Below, one piece after another: positions 1 to 11,801 of a stretch of DNA of 23,415 nucleotides. This stretch comes from Entophlyctis helioformis. Its lineage: Eukaryota; Chytridiomycota; Chytridiomycetes; Chytridiales; Chytriomycetaceae. The DNA is taken from contig JAHLKH010000020.1 of NCBI GenBank assembly GCA_025526915.1, forward strand, positions 180,001 to 203,415. Direction: 5' to 3'. Below the pieces are notes generated by a model, which was given only the letters and a program-made list of their open reading frames with translations, was not told the DNA's origin and searched no databases. A program made the translations under genes and the position numbers. Numbering within the stretch: the stretch's first letter is position 1; every line of letters starts with the position of its first letter.

Positions 1-1
1 C

Positions 2-475
2 TTCTGGATGGCCATGGACGGCTTCTATTGCAGCGACTCGCAGGAGGGCGTATGGGTGTGGAAGTACGACGGCAATGATCTGTTCATGGACCGTGAGGAG
101 CCCATCCGGTTTCGTGTGGAGAACGAGGCGTTTGTGGATGTTGGCCCGGTCAAGGAGCCAAAGGCCGCGTCTGCAGGCGGGCCTGGCGCAGCAGGGGCAG
201 TTGGAGGTGCTGGCGGCGGCGCGCCGGGATCTGCCGCCGGAGGCAACGTGGTGACGCCAGTGTCGGGAGGAATGGGCGGCAGCGACGAGCCTCTCCGCGA
301 GGCACCCTACACGATTGTTGTAAGTCTGCCGTGCTTGCGACGTGTAGCCGAGGCAATCTTTTATAGCCTGTCGACTGTAGACTGACCACAGAGTGTGAAT
401 GTGCACCATTGGCGCCAGGCATCGATTGCCGAGTCTGCCTTGGGGCTGTTGTCTTGGTGGGAGGGACAGGAATAA
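2..475 (+). CDS. RPC25: RNA polymerase III subunit RPC8/Rpc25 (POLR3H), C-terminal part
   Basis: This is the 3' part of a gene whose start lies off the left edge. Exons are 2..319 and 419..475; the 99-nt intron has a GTAAGT donor and a CAG acceptor, phase 0. The visible ~124 residues match the C-terminal S1/OB half of the Rpb7-like Pol III subunit: VWVWKYDGNDLFMD, then IRFRVENEAFVD, and after the splice IAESALGLLSWW, the family's invariant end. In the enzyme this subunit pairs with Rpc17 to form the stalk used in initiation on tRNA and 5S genes. Unusual here is a ~45-residue Gly/Ala-rich stretch between the FVD strand and the APYTIV strand, longer than the loop usual in this family. The exon could begin slightly inside the window if a splice site lies near base 1. 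The stop codon overlaps an AATAAA hexamer at 471-476. The identification is firm; only the left limit is open. Confidence 0.92.
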
Positions 476-476
476 A
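471..476 (+). terminator. AATAAA poly(A) signal overlapping the RPC25 stop codon
   Basis: The last sense codon GAA and the stop TAA, followed by A, spell AATAAA. If used, cleavage would fall about 10-30 nt downstream, giving an almost absent 3' UTR. This fits the 117-bp gap to the convergent giant gene. It is a motif match only. Confidence 0.4.
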
Positions 477-531
477 GCAGAGTACTAGGCAAGGCGCTCG
501 CGGCGCAGATTCATTGAGATGAAAACAAGTA

Positions 532-565
532 TGATGATGATGGTCGTGGTGGTGGATGATGATGT
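532..565. repeat. GAT/GGT trinucleotide tract between convergent genes
   Basis: An imperfect run of GAT and GGT triplets lies in the 117-bp gap between the RPC25 and giant-gene stop codons. On the minus strand it is part of the giant gene's probable 3' UTR. It codes for nothing recognisable. Confidence 0.5.
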
Positions 566-592
566 GACAGACAAGCGCGTCGCAGGGACCGT

Positions 593-3500
593 TTAGATGG
601 CGTCGATGATGAGGGCACCCTGGGGGATCGACTTGAGGAACGAGTCGGAGGCGACGGCAATCTCCTGCTGGCCGGGAAGAGCGCCAACCGTGATGGGGAG
701 AGTGTCGAGCTTGATGTTGGCGAGGAGGGAACCAAGGAGCTTGGGGATGTTGTCGAACGCCTTGGCCTGGGCGAGGAAGGCAGTGACCTTGGAAACCCAC
801 GCAATCTCCTTGTCGTCTCTGAGCAGCGAGATCTTGGTCTGGATGGCGCCAGTGAACAGCGAGGCGATCAGGCCAGGAATCTCGAGGGGGTTGAAGTCGG
901 CCAAGGGGAGACGGATCGAGAAGATGTTGTTCTCGGGGTTGCTGCCATTCTCGGTGTTGCCGCCGTTGTTGCTGTTCTTGATGAGCAGGCTCTCGAAGTT
1001 GGTGACCTCGAGAAGAGGCTTGCCGTCCGCGGTGGTCAGGGCAGCAAGAACCTCGCCGACGTCCAGCTGGAGAGGGCCGCCGTTGGCAAACGAGACACGG
1101 ACGCTGATCGGAAGAACCACGCCCTCGGCGAGGGGGTTTCCGCCGACGAAGCCGAGACGGATGGGTCTCCAGAGGTAGAGGTCGGGAGCCTTGAAAGCAG
1201 CCTGCTCAAAGGTCTTGAAGACGGCGCCGTTGGAGCCGGTGAGCTTGATGTAGCCGAGGAGCGCGTTCTGGGCAAAGTCGGACCAAGTGAGGAGGTACTG
1301 GAGGTCGTCGGCGAGGGCCTTGAAGACACCCGTCTCGACAGAGCTGACGTCGATGGCAACATCCAGCTTAGAGGCGATGTTCTGGCCAGGGGTGTTGACC
1401 AGCTCGGTGAAGGCGACGTCGGCCACGTTGAACAGACCGGGAGTGGCGCCAGGAACGACGTACTTGATCTTGGCATCAATGCGGGGAGCCTTGAAGGTCA
1501 CCTTGGCGGGGATGGCAGTCGCCTGGAAGGAGCCGGTAATGCCAGAGTCGACAATCTTGGACGTGACGTCGAGGAGCTTGATGGGGCGGGCAGCGTCGAC
1601 GTAGTTTCTGAGACCAATAACGGTGTTGCGGATGGGCAGGTTGAGCTTGGCGTACTGGAGCGTCTTGAACGTGTTCTTGTCCGAGGCACCAAAGGCGACA
1701 CCGGCGACACTGGCAATGGTGTTGACGTACGACACGTTGCGGTGGAAGATGACATCGCTGGTGATCTTGAGGACGGCGCCAGCAAGAGCGGGGTTGGCAG
1801 CAAAGTCGAGGACAACCTTGGTCTTGAGGCTGTTGCCAGCAACGGTGGTGCCCGAGATGGCAGCGCCAAGGAAGTCGTTGTTGTCGAGCTTGACACCAGC
1901 CTGGATCCACGGGAGGTTGACCTTGAGGCCGGCAGGGAGGCCGGAAAGAGCAACCTCGGCGTCGAGCGACAGGGCAGTCTCGCTGACGACATCAAGAGTG
2001 GCGTCCGTGACGGCGAAGCCAATGCCGCCGGCAGACGAGGTGACGCCGTTGATGATCTCCTTGATCTTGGGCAGGAAGGGAGCGGCGTCGAAGCCGACCT
2101 GGACACCAACAAACGAGTCGATGTTGTCGAGCGAGTTGGCACCAAAGACGATGCCGGCAGCGCCGACGGGGAGCGAGAGGCCGGTGGTGGCGTTGGCGGG
2201 AGCATCGAGGAGCATGAACAGCCTGGCGATCGTCTGCTTGATGTCCTCGCCCTCGGCAAGGACAATGCCGGTCTTGAGCGAGAGCACAAGCTCCTTCTTC
2301 TCGGCCGACGAAACGACCTTGATGCCCGAGTCGATGCCGACCTTGGCGAGAGGAGCCGAGGCGACAAACGCGTTGAAGCCAGCAAAGCCAACGTCGACCT
2401 TGGTGGCGAGCGTGACGTTCTTGATGGCAACCGAGGCGGCCACGTTGAGGACGCCGGCAGTCGCGCCGTTGATGTCCAGGTCTCTGACCTCGACGAGGCT
2501 GAGGAGCGACGAGATCGAGGGCAGACCAGCACCGCCGCCAAGGAGAGCACCGACAACCTGGTCGTTGAGGATGTCCGAGGCAGGCAGGCCGAGGACGGCA
2601 GAGCGGAGGAACTTGTAGGCAGTCTCGGGCGTGGGACCAAACTGGATGCCGCTGGCCGAGATCTTCTCAGTGTTCTTGCCAAGACCCTGCTGGAGGATCA
2701 CGTTGGTGAAGGCAGCAACCTTGGCCTTGATGGCATCCGACGACGGGAACTGGAGCGTGGCAATGGTGGCGATGTTGTTTCTGGCCGCGGCCTGGACCTC
2801 AAAGCCACGCATGCCAAAGCCGATGATGGGGATCACGTCGTCGAGACCAAGACCACCGCGGACAAAGCCAAGACCCTTGACCGAGACCGGGAAGGGGTTG
2901 GTGGCGGCGGCAACAAGACCGACCTCGAGGGAGCGGGCCTGCTTGGTGTTGAGAGCCTCGAGGCCAAACTGGGGCTTAATGATCTGGAGGATGCTGGGGC
3001 CAGCAGGCGCGGTGGCGTTGCCAGCAGGGGCGGGGCCGCTGAGCATGGCAATCAGGTCGGTGACGGCAAAGGGCAGCACGATCTTGGCAAACGTGTCGAT
3101 GTTGTCCTCGGCAGAGACACCAAGGCGGGGAGCGCCGGCGTAGACGACGCTCTTGACCTCCTGCTTGAAGGCAATGGCTCTGGTGATGGCACCAATCTTG
3201 GCCTCGAGCTCGGGAACATCGTTGATCTGGACAGCGGCACCAAGCGTGAGCTTGTTCTCGACACCAGCACTGGTGGTGACGCCCTGGACGCCAACGCCAA
3301 AGGCCCTGACGTCGTCAATCTGTGCACCAAGGCCGACAAACGGAATGTCGAGCGACACGGGCAGCTTGAGCTTGAGCGTGGCGGCAACAGCAGCGCTGAT
3401 GACGGCGTTCTCGCGGAGCGTGATGTCAGCCTTCTCAAGACCAACCAGGTCACCGAGGCCGGCGGCGGGAGCAGGGACGGTGGTGTTGCCAGCAGGAGCA

Positions 3501-6500
3501 GCGGGAGGCGCGATCAGAGCCAAGAGGTTGTTGTTGAACACGAGGCTCGACGGCAGACCAACGACAGCCTTGGACAGGAACTTGAGAGCAGTCTCCCTGT
3601 TGGCACCAAAGGTGATGCCAGTGGCGGTGATGAGCTCCGAGGTGGTGCCGAGACCGTTCTTCAGGATCGTGTTGACAAACGTGGTGACCTTGGCCTGAGC
3701 CTTCTCCGAGGGAGGGAACTGCAGGTTGGCGTTGATGGCGAGGTTGTTTCTGGCAGCGCCAACAAGCTCGACACCAGAGACACCAAGGACAAACACGGGG
3801 ATCACGTCGTCAAGACCGGCAAAGGCGCCAATGTGGTTGAGACCCTTGACGGAGACAGGGAAGGGGTTCGTGGCGTCCAGGTTGATCTTGGCCTCGAGCG
3901 AGCGGCCGGCCTTGGCAGCAACAGCAGCACCGGCAAGCTTGGGGGCAATCACGCTGAGGATGCTCGAGTTGCCGCCGGCAGCACCGCCGACAAGACCAGC
4001 AATGTCGGTGACCGAGAAGGGCAGGCCAATGAGCGAGAAGGTGTCAATGACATCCTCGGGCTTGTTGGTAGCACCAAGAACGGGAGCGCCGGCAAAGATC
4101 GTGTTGGTGACGGGAGTGCCCTTGAGGAGGCCGCCAACAATGGTGGCAACCTTGTCGGCAAGAGCGTCGGTGTCGCTGACAAACAGGTTGGCGCCGATGG
4201 TGGCGTTGTTGGGGCCGCGGGCACCAACAAGACGAGTCTGGACAGCAAGAGCAAACGCGTCGACATCGTCAACCTTGGCACCAATCTTGACAAAGGGCAG
4301 GTCGATGGTGACGGGCAGCGGGAGCATGACACCGGCCTTCACGGCAGCATCGATTCTGGGAGCCGGGTTGATCTGGACATCGACACCCTGGAGCGAGAAG
4401 AGCTGAGCCAGGTTGAGGCCGCTAGCCGTGGCGTTGCCAGCAGGGGCAGCGCCGCCGCCGAGGAGACCGCCGATCGTGTTGGCGTTGACAAACGACGAGA
4501 CGGGCAGGGCAATGACAACCTTGCGGAGGAACTTGTAGGCGGTGGCCTGGCTGGTACCAAAGAGGGGCTCGAGGATCTCGGCCTTCTGCTTGATGTTGGC
4601 AAAGTCCTTGAGGAGGATCTGCTTGACGAGCTGGCCAACCTTTTGCTTGATGGCATCGCTGGACGGGAAGAACAGGTCGGCAACAACGGGCAGGTTGTTG
4701 GCACCCTTGGCGATGTTGAGACCACCGGCAGCAACCGTGAACAGAGTCGTGTCGTCGAGCTCAGTGGCGGCGGCAAGGTAGCCGAGGCCAGTCACGGTGA
4801 CGGGGAACACATTGTTGACGCCAAGACCAACACCAATCTCGAGGACACGGCCAACCTTGGCAGCGACAGCGAGCGAGCGGATCTGCGGGGCGAGCGCGTC
4901 AAGAATGCTGGGGCCAGCAGGCGCGGCAGTCGCGTTGCTGGGAGCACCAAGAACGGCACCAAGAACGGTCTTGACCGGCAGGGGCAGGAAGATCTTGGAG
5001 AAGGTGTCAATGACGTTGGCAGGGTCGCTGTCGACACCGAGGACGGGGGCGCCAATGGCAATGGTGCCGGTGGGCTCGGCGCCGAGGAAGATGGCGTTGG
5101 AGATCATGCCGATCTTGTCAGCGAGCTCGTCCGTGTCTCTGAAGGAAACCGACGCGTCGAGAGTCAGGTTGTTGGCACCGCCAGCCTTGACACCGAGACC
5201 CTTGACACCGAGGCCAAAGGCCGGGACGCTGTCGATCGCGGTGCTGGCACCGACGAAGGGGACGCTGACCGACACGGGCAGAGCCAGGTTGAGCGCAGCG
5301 CGCACGCCGGCATCGATTCTGGTGAAGGGGTTCAGGAGCACGTCGACGCCCTGGAGCGAGACAAGCTTGCCGAGGTCAAGACCGCCGCCAGCGCCACCGC
5401 CGCCGAGAAGGCCGCCAAGGAGCTGGTCGTTGAAGATGGTGGTGGAGGGCAGGCCAAGGATGGCAGAGCGGAGGAACTTGTAGGCAGTCTCGGGCGAAGT
5501 ACCAAACTGGATGCCTCTGGCGGTGATCTTCTCAGTGTTCTTGCCAAGACCGTCCTTGAGGATGACGTTGGTGAAGTCGCGGACCTTGTCCTGGATGACA
5601 GGCGAGGACGGGAAGAAGAAGCCAGCGAGCGTCGAGATGCTGTTTCTGGACGAGCCAGCAACGTCAAAGCCCTTGACATTGGCGACAACAACAGGGATGC
5701 CGTCAAGACCAGCCGTGGCCGTGAGGAAGCCGAGACCCTTGACCGAGACGGGGAAGGGGTTGGTGGCGGCGATCGTGGCACCAGCCTCGAGAACGCGGCC
5801 CGTCTTGGCAACAACACCGGCAGCGCCAAGCTGGGGGTTGATGATCTGGAGGATGCTGGGGCCGGCGGGCGCGGTGGTGTTGGAGGCGGGAGCCGAGAGC
5901 AGGCCAGAGACGAGGCCAATCACGTCGGAGACGGCAAAGGGAAGGCCAACCTTGACAAACGTGTCGATGCTGTCCTCGGCAGAGACACCAAGGCGGGGAG
6001 CGCCGGCAAAGATGGTGCCAGGCACGGTCTCGTTCTTGGCAATGGCGAGCGTGATGCCACCAATCTTGTCCTCGAGGGGCTTGGTGTCGTTGATCAGGAG
6101 CGACGCGTCGAGGGTGACGTTGTTGGGGCCAAGGCCTCTGGTGGCCAGACCCTTGACAACGACGCCAATGGCCGAGACATCGTCAATCTTGGTGCCGAGG
6201 CCAACAAAGGGAACGTTGGCAGCAATGTTGATGGGCAGCATGACACCAGCCTTGATGAGCGCGTCGATCTTGGGCACCGAGTTGATGAGCACGTCGACGC
6301 TCTGGAGCGAGAAGAGCTGGGCCAGGTTGAGACCGCCGGCAGCGGGAGCGCCAGTAGCAGCGCCACCACCGAGACCGAGGCCGCCAAGGAGCTCAGGGGT
6401 GAGGATCGACGACGACGGCAGGTAGATGACAACCTTGGACAGAAGCTTGATGTAGTCGGTCGAGCTGACACCGAGGCCGAGTCTGGCAATGGTGAAGATC

Positions 6501-9500
6501 TCGGGCGTCTTGCCGGCCTTGCCGCTGTAGATGCCCTGGAAGAGGCTCAGCACCTTGTCCTGGGTCTTCTCCGACGACGGGAACTGGAGGTTGGCGGCGA
6601 GCGTCAGGTTGTTGACGCCACGGCCGAGGCCGAGACGGGGGACGGTGGCAACAACGACAGTCTCGCCGTCAATGCCAGCAACAGCGCTAACGTAGCCGAT
6701 GCCAGAGAGAGTGATCGGGAAGGGGTTGGTGAGAGTGGCGCCGACCGAGGCAGCAAGCGTGCGCTGGGGCTGGGCGTCAATGCCAATGGCACCAAGCTTG
6801 AGGGCGATGATCTCGAGGAGACCGGGGCCAGAGGGAGCGGCAGCGCCAGGAGCGGGCACGGTAGCGGGAGCACCAATGCCAAGGAGACCCTTGAGGAGAG
6901 GCGCCAGAGGCAGGCCACCACCGATCTTGGAGAACGAGTCGATGTAGTCCGAGGGCGAAGCGCCGAGACGGAGGCGGCCGGCAGAGACGACATACTTGTC
7001 AATGAGGTCGAGCTGGGAGCGCTGGACAGCGTCGGCGATCGTGGCGACAGAGACCTGGACGGCCTCGTCCTCGCTGAGCTTGGCAAGCACGGTGACCGAG
7101 AGCGGGACGGCGTTGACACCCTGGGCAGAGAGGCTGACGGCGACATCAACAATGTTGGCCTGGTTGACATCGGCAGCGAGGCCGACGTAGGGCAGGTCAA
7201 TGTTGAGGGCAATGGGCGAGCGGACGACACCCTTGGCGGTCGCGTTGATGACGGAGCCAGACTGAATGGCGATATCGGCACCGTTGACATCAATGCCAAT
7301 GCCAAGGAGGTTGAGCGAGAGCAGAGCGCCAGACGGGGCAGCAGCAGCAGCAGCGGGGGCCGGGGCGGGGAGAGCCGCGGGAGCAGGGGCAGCAGCGCCA
7401 CCGCCAATCAGACCCTTGACGAGGTTGTTGATGGTCTCCTTGAGAGCAGGTCCCGACGTGGCGGCAATGCCAGAGAGCAGGGGCGTGAGGTTGACGTCGA
7501 CGCCGGCAGCAAGGTCGTTGCGGTCGGTGGCCGAGGTACCAAAGTAGAGGCCACGGACGTTGACGGCCGGGTTGATCTTGCCCTCGAGGAAGTTGAGAAG
7601 GATGCTGTTGACGTTGTCGGCACCGTTGCCGCCGTTCTTCATGAAGAGGGCGACGCGGGGCTGGATGATACCTGTTGACATCAAGGCAGCAAGAGAGACA
7701 CGAAACAACGAGTCAGAAAACTGCATGTGCACCGTCAGCAGATCCAAGCAAAACGCGTCAAAAAAACATACCAGAGGTGCGGTTGAGCTGGAGACCAACG
7801 AGCTCAACGTCAACAAGGACTTCACCGCCAAGAGCAGCCGAGACGCCGACGTAGGGGATCCTGGCCGAGACGGGCAGGGGGTTGGTGTAACCCACGTCAC
7901 CACCGAGGCGGAGAGTAGCCTGCGAGCGACCAAGGGCCTCAATGTATCTCGGGACAAGAGCAAAGGCACCGAGAGGGTTGGCGAGGACAGCGGCGGGGAG
8001 GATGGCCGAGAGGTTGATGGGGCCAGGAGTGGTGCTGGCAGGCGCAGGGGTGGCTGCGGCCGGGGCCGGGGCAAGCAGCGAGCTGACGGGCAGCTGGATC
8101 TTGACGTTCTGGATCAGGTCAATGACGCCGGGACCGGTGGTCTGGCCAACGGGCGAGATCTTGATGCCGGTAGCACCAATGAGCGTCGAGACACCGGTGA
8201 AGTTGCCCGAGAGCACGGCGCCAGCAAGACGAGCGACCTTGCCCTGGAGACCGTTGGCGCCAGTCGAGATGCGGGCATCAAGGCCAATGGCAAGAGGGCC
8301 AGTGCCGAGAGCAACGTTGATGGGAGCAAGCGTCAGACCAACGAGCACATCGTCGTCAAGGATGACATTGGCGCTGATGGTGCCGATCGAGATCGAGAGA
8401 GGCAGGGGGTTGATGATCGTCGACTGGACGGCAACAGCGAGGGCCTGCGAGGAGACAAGGCCGGCATCGACACCGGTGAGGGTGAGGAAGTTGGGCGGGA
8501 GCAGACCACCAGAGGACGGCGCATCCGAGCTGCTGCCGCCGCCGCTGAGGAGACCGGTGATGGCGGCAGTGCCAACCTGGACGCTGATCTTGGAGAAGGT
8601 GATGATGTTGGTGGTGGCAGACAGACCAAAGGTGATGCCAGAGACACCAATGTACGAAGGCAGAGGCGTGCCCTTGAGGACGGCGTCAACGAGCACCTGG
8701 AGCTTGGCCGGCAGACGGGGGTCGTTGCTGAACGTGAGCGCGGCGTCAATGTTGGTGCCCTGGACCTGGGGGAAGAACTGCAGGCCAGTGGGCAGGACGA
8801 GCGAGGCAAAGTCGGCTTCCTCGACATTGACCTTGAGACCAAAGTAGCCAATGTTGACCATGATCTTGGGGAGGCCGGCGGGGTACGAGACGTCAATGGT
8901 GCCCTTGACACCAAAGCCAGGAGCAGCGGTGAGCTGAGCCAGCTGGAGCGTGCGGATCGACACGAGGGACGGCGCAGGCGTGGCCGAAGCGGGTGCAGCG
9001 GGTCTGCTGGCAAGGCCGCTGATGAGGCTGGCAACGGGCAGAGGAGGCAGGGCAAAGGGCACAACCACGACGGCGAAGATGTCGTTACACCACTTGAAGT
9101 TGGCGCCACGGACACCAGCATTGACGGGGAAGAAGGCCAGGTCACGGATACCAATCTCGGTCGACTGTAAAAGCGAAAACGCGTCAGTAAGCATTCGGCG
9201 TGCACGAGGGGGCTGCTGGCAGCAGCAAGAAGCAGCAAGAAGCAGCAAGAAGCAATGCAATACAAAACGTACACGAGCGTCGGCAGCGAGGATCGGGTTG
9301 ACTGCGTTGGCAAGAGCCGTGGCAGCCGCATCCGTGTTGGTCGGGGTGACCGTCAGCGTGGTGTTGATAAAGATACCCTGGTCGTTGCGGATAATGGTGA
9401 TGGGGGCGACGTCGGCCTGGATCGTCTTCTGCTGGCCACCGTAGATGGAGATGGTGGTGCCGTAGGGGAAGGCGACGCTGGGAGGCAGGGGGAAGATGAC

Positions 9501-11801
9501 GGGCAGCACAATGCCAAGGGGCACCTGGACCTTGTCCGAGAGCACATCAACGCTGATCGACGACTTGGCAAGAATGAGGTCGAGCAGGCCGGGAGCGGGT
9601 GCAACGGTGCTGTTGTCGCCAGGGGCACGGGTGGTGGCAGCGACAGTGGCGTTGGGGGTCCTGCCGAGAAGGCCAGCGAGGATCGAGCCGAGGGGAAGCT
9701 TGAGGGCAAGCGGGGCCGTGGCCTTGGTGAGGAAGTCGGCGCCAGTCAGCTTGAGGGGACCGGCAAGCGCGACCGAGAAGTCGCCCTTGCTTGCAAAGTT
9801 TCTCGAGGCGGCGGTGATGGCGTCGCGGACCTTGGCAGGGTCGATACCTTGGTAGGCAAAGTCAATGTCGATGGCAAGCTTGAACGACTCCATGAGCTCG
9901 GCGTCAAGAGCGAGCTTGCGGATGCCAATGTGGACCGCGTTCGTCTTCTCGAGCGCCAGGTAAAAGTCAATGGACTCGATCAGGTTGATGGTGACGGGCG
10001 TGGGGTTCTCGAACGCGGCCTCGATGGCGATGCCGACACCCTCGTCCTTCATGTTGATGGCAAGGTCGCGGAGCACGACACCAAAGTCCTTGGTAACCTC
10101 GAAGATGTCCTTGGCATCAAACTTGGCGCGGAGCTTCGAGTTGGGGGTGTTGCCAGCACGCGAGAGAGCGTTGGTCGTGGGCGAGAACAGAGCGCCAAGG
10201 TCGGCACGGAGCGCACCAATCTCAATCTCGCGGAACAGGCGCATGCCCGAGTAGAGCTGGTAGCCACCAATGCGCAGCGGGACGATGAAGCGGAGCGTAA
10301 CCTTGAGGTTCTTGATGCCCTCGTCGGACGAGACGCGGGAGACAAAGGCCTGGAGGTTCTCCTGGGCCTCGTCGTTGACGCGCAGGACGGTCGAGAACTT
10401 GATGTCAGTCGGCTTGTTGGTCCAGGTGTCGTAGCGGGGGAGCTCGACCGAGATGAGGCGCTTGTCGAGCTCGTCGTGCACGGTGGCGGTCATGGGCTCG
10501 AAACCAAGCAGGATCGGGTAGGGGGCGAGCGGGCCGAGGGTGACATCGACAGCAAGGGGGATGCCGTCCTTCTGGAGGGTGCCGACACCAATGTTGCGGA
10601 TGATCGGGGGGTCTCCAGCGGTTTTGCCAAAGTTTTCGACGCGGAGCTGGAGGTAGTTGGGGAGCAGGACAAAGTAGATGGTCGGGAGGAGCACGAGGAC
10701 AAAGAGGTTGACGAGCACGAGCACGTGGAGCAGGATGAACTCCCACAGCTTGAGCTTGCCGCCGCAGTAGCGGGCCGTCTTTTCCTCATCGTACGTGGCC
10801 TGCCAACCGACAGCCAGACCGACAGCCAGACGCACATGTCAAACGGCGGCGAGCGGAGCGTTCCGACGGCACACGTCAACGTGGCGTTGCGTCACATTGC
10901 AACGTCGCGTGAGCACAGCGGGCCATGAGCAACGGCCAAATTGAATAGCAGAGCGTGGGGGCGCAAGTGGCGGCCGAATCGGAAACGAGACCAAGCAAGC
11001 CAAAACAGGAAACATTACGGGTCACGTGTGTTCGCGAGGACACAAGCAAACAGAAATTTTGAGCGTTAGAACGGCGCCGACAGCGAGAGCATCGTGTGCG
11101 TGGATGAGCGCCGCCGCCGGACAGTGCACAGCGCAGCGGACAGCGAGCAAACAAACATCCACAAGCGCGGGGAGCAAGGGGGTGGATGCGTAGAGACGAC
11201 CGTGGGAGCGGGGAGGGAGTGTCTGCGGACGAGCGTGCACCAGCCCAGACCAGAGAGCAGCAGGTGCAGGAAGCCAATGCTCGCCCCGCCGGCTGGATGG
11301 CCAGCGCACGGCGAGGCGAGCGTGGAGGCGTTGCGCAGCCGACACCGAGCGGCAAGGGCGACAGCGGCACACTGCCCATGTGATCAAATCCAGTCGAGCT
11401 CAACGTCTGACGTCACAGGAGCAGACGCTGGCCACTGCTGAGGAGCACGGGGGCGGCTGGTACTGCGAGGGGAGCCGCTGCTGGTGCACCTTGTTGCGCA
11501 CACTGGTTGCGTACGCTGGCGCCGCCGCTGCGGCCAGCAACGGCTTCCGCTGCTGCTGCTGCTGCTGCAAACTGTTGCTCTTGAAGAAAGCGCCCCCCTC
11601 GTGACAGGAGCGTGCACAGCGGACAAGACGACACACACACACAGAAGGCATCGGGCAGAGAGAGCGGCAGCCAGGCGAGACAGGAGCAGCAGCGTGCCCT
11701 GCAGCACAGTTTGAACGCACCTTGTACCAGGTCAGAGGGTTTGCGCTTGAGACCGCAGTAGCGGGCTTTGGACCCGCCTTGTCTTTGGCAACGTCTGCCA
11801 T
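593..11801 (-). CDS. Giant single-pass membrane protein with tandem LEA-2/DUF3712-like modules
   Basis: Four exons read on the minus strand: 11801..11721, 10799..9273, 9164..7772 and 7671..593 (10,080 nt, about 3,359 residues). Introns have GTGCGT, GTACGT and GTATGT donors and CAG acceptors; all junctions keep frame. The start ATG follows directly on an in-frame TAG. Residues 1-44 are polar and basic and probably cytosolic. Residues ~45-72 form one strong hydrophobic helix (LWEFILLHVLVLVNLF and onward). The rest looks exposed to lumen or cell exterior: beta-rich modules of ~150 residues containing patterns such as NPFPVSVKGLGF and LQFPSS. Ten modules in two alternating types form five ~320-residue dimers, followed by about four divergent ones; further modules precede them. 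Linkers rich in Ala, Pro and Gly carry N-x-T sequons. The architecture resembles fungal DUF3712/LEA-2 proteins such as vacuolar Tag1, but is far longer. That relationship is inferred from pattern, not from a search; the function is unknown. Confidence 0.82.
2525..7336 (-). repeat. Five tandem ~960-nt coding units in the giant gene
   Basis: Inside the last exon, five units of about 960 nt each encode an A module followed by a B module. A modules typically open near LxSLQGVDV and contain PFVGLGxxIDDV and GAPRLGVSAEDxIDTF. B modules typically open near SILQIIxPQLG and contain GRxLEA, TNPFPVSVKGLGF and ETAYKFLRSAILGLPS. Some units share runs of 26-37 identical bases, so parts of the array were duplicated or homogenised fairly recently. 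Limits are approximate. Confidence 0.8.
9165..9272 (-). other. In-frame 108-nt intron of the giant gene with a 10-nt repeat
   Basis: GTACGT donor and CAG acceptor. The intron is a multiple of three and has no stop, so the exon reads through without a break. Removing it joins LAADAR to STEIGIRD. Inside are 3.4 copies of AGCAGCAAGA at 9221-9254. The retained form would add a Cys/Leu-rich 36-residue segment that does not resemble the modules, so splicing is the better reading. Confidence 0.7.
10800..11720 (-). other. Long first intron (921 nt) of the giant gene
   Basis: This is the longest intron in the window. It has a GTGCGT donor and a GGCAG acceptor and joins residue 27 (K) to ATYDEEK in phase 0. 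It contains a CTG run at 11549-11568, a CA run near 11631-11642 and GACAGCCAGAC repeats near 10808-10832 beside the acceptor. No conserved exon was seen in either orientation. Open frames here have low-complexity or biased composition. A promoter element or a missed small exon cannot be excluded. Confidence 0.6.

Noticed and set aside
320..385. Read-through C-terminus of the RPC25 exon to a stop near 385
   Set aside because: Splicing at 319/419 recovers the conserved GLLSWW end; the read-through peptide resembles nothing.
1742..7678. A 1,978-codon open frame antisense to the giant gene
   Set aside because: Its translation is Asp/Gly/Val/Glu-rich with no family motif. It follows from strong G/C third-position bias and repetition in the true coding strand, which has conserved modules and correct splicing.
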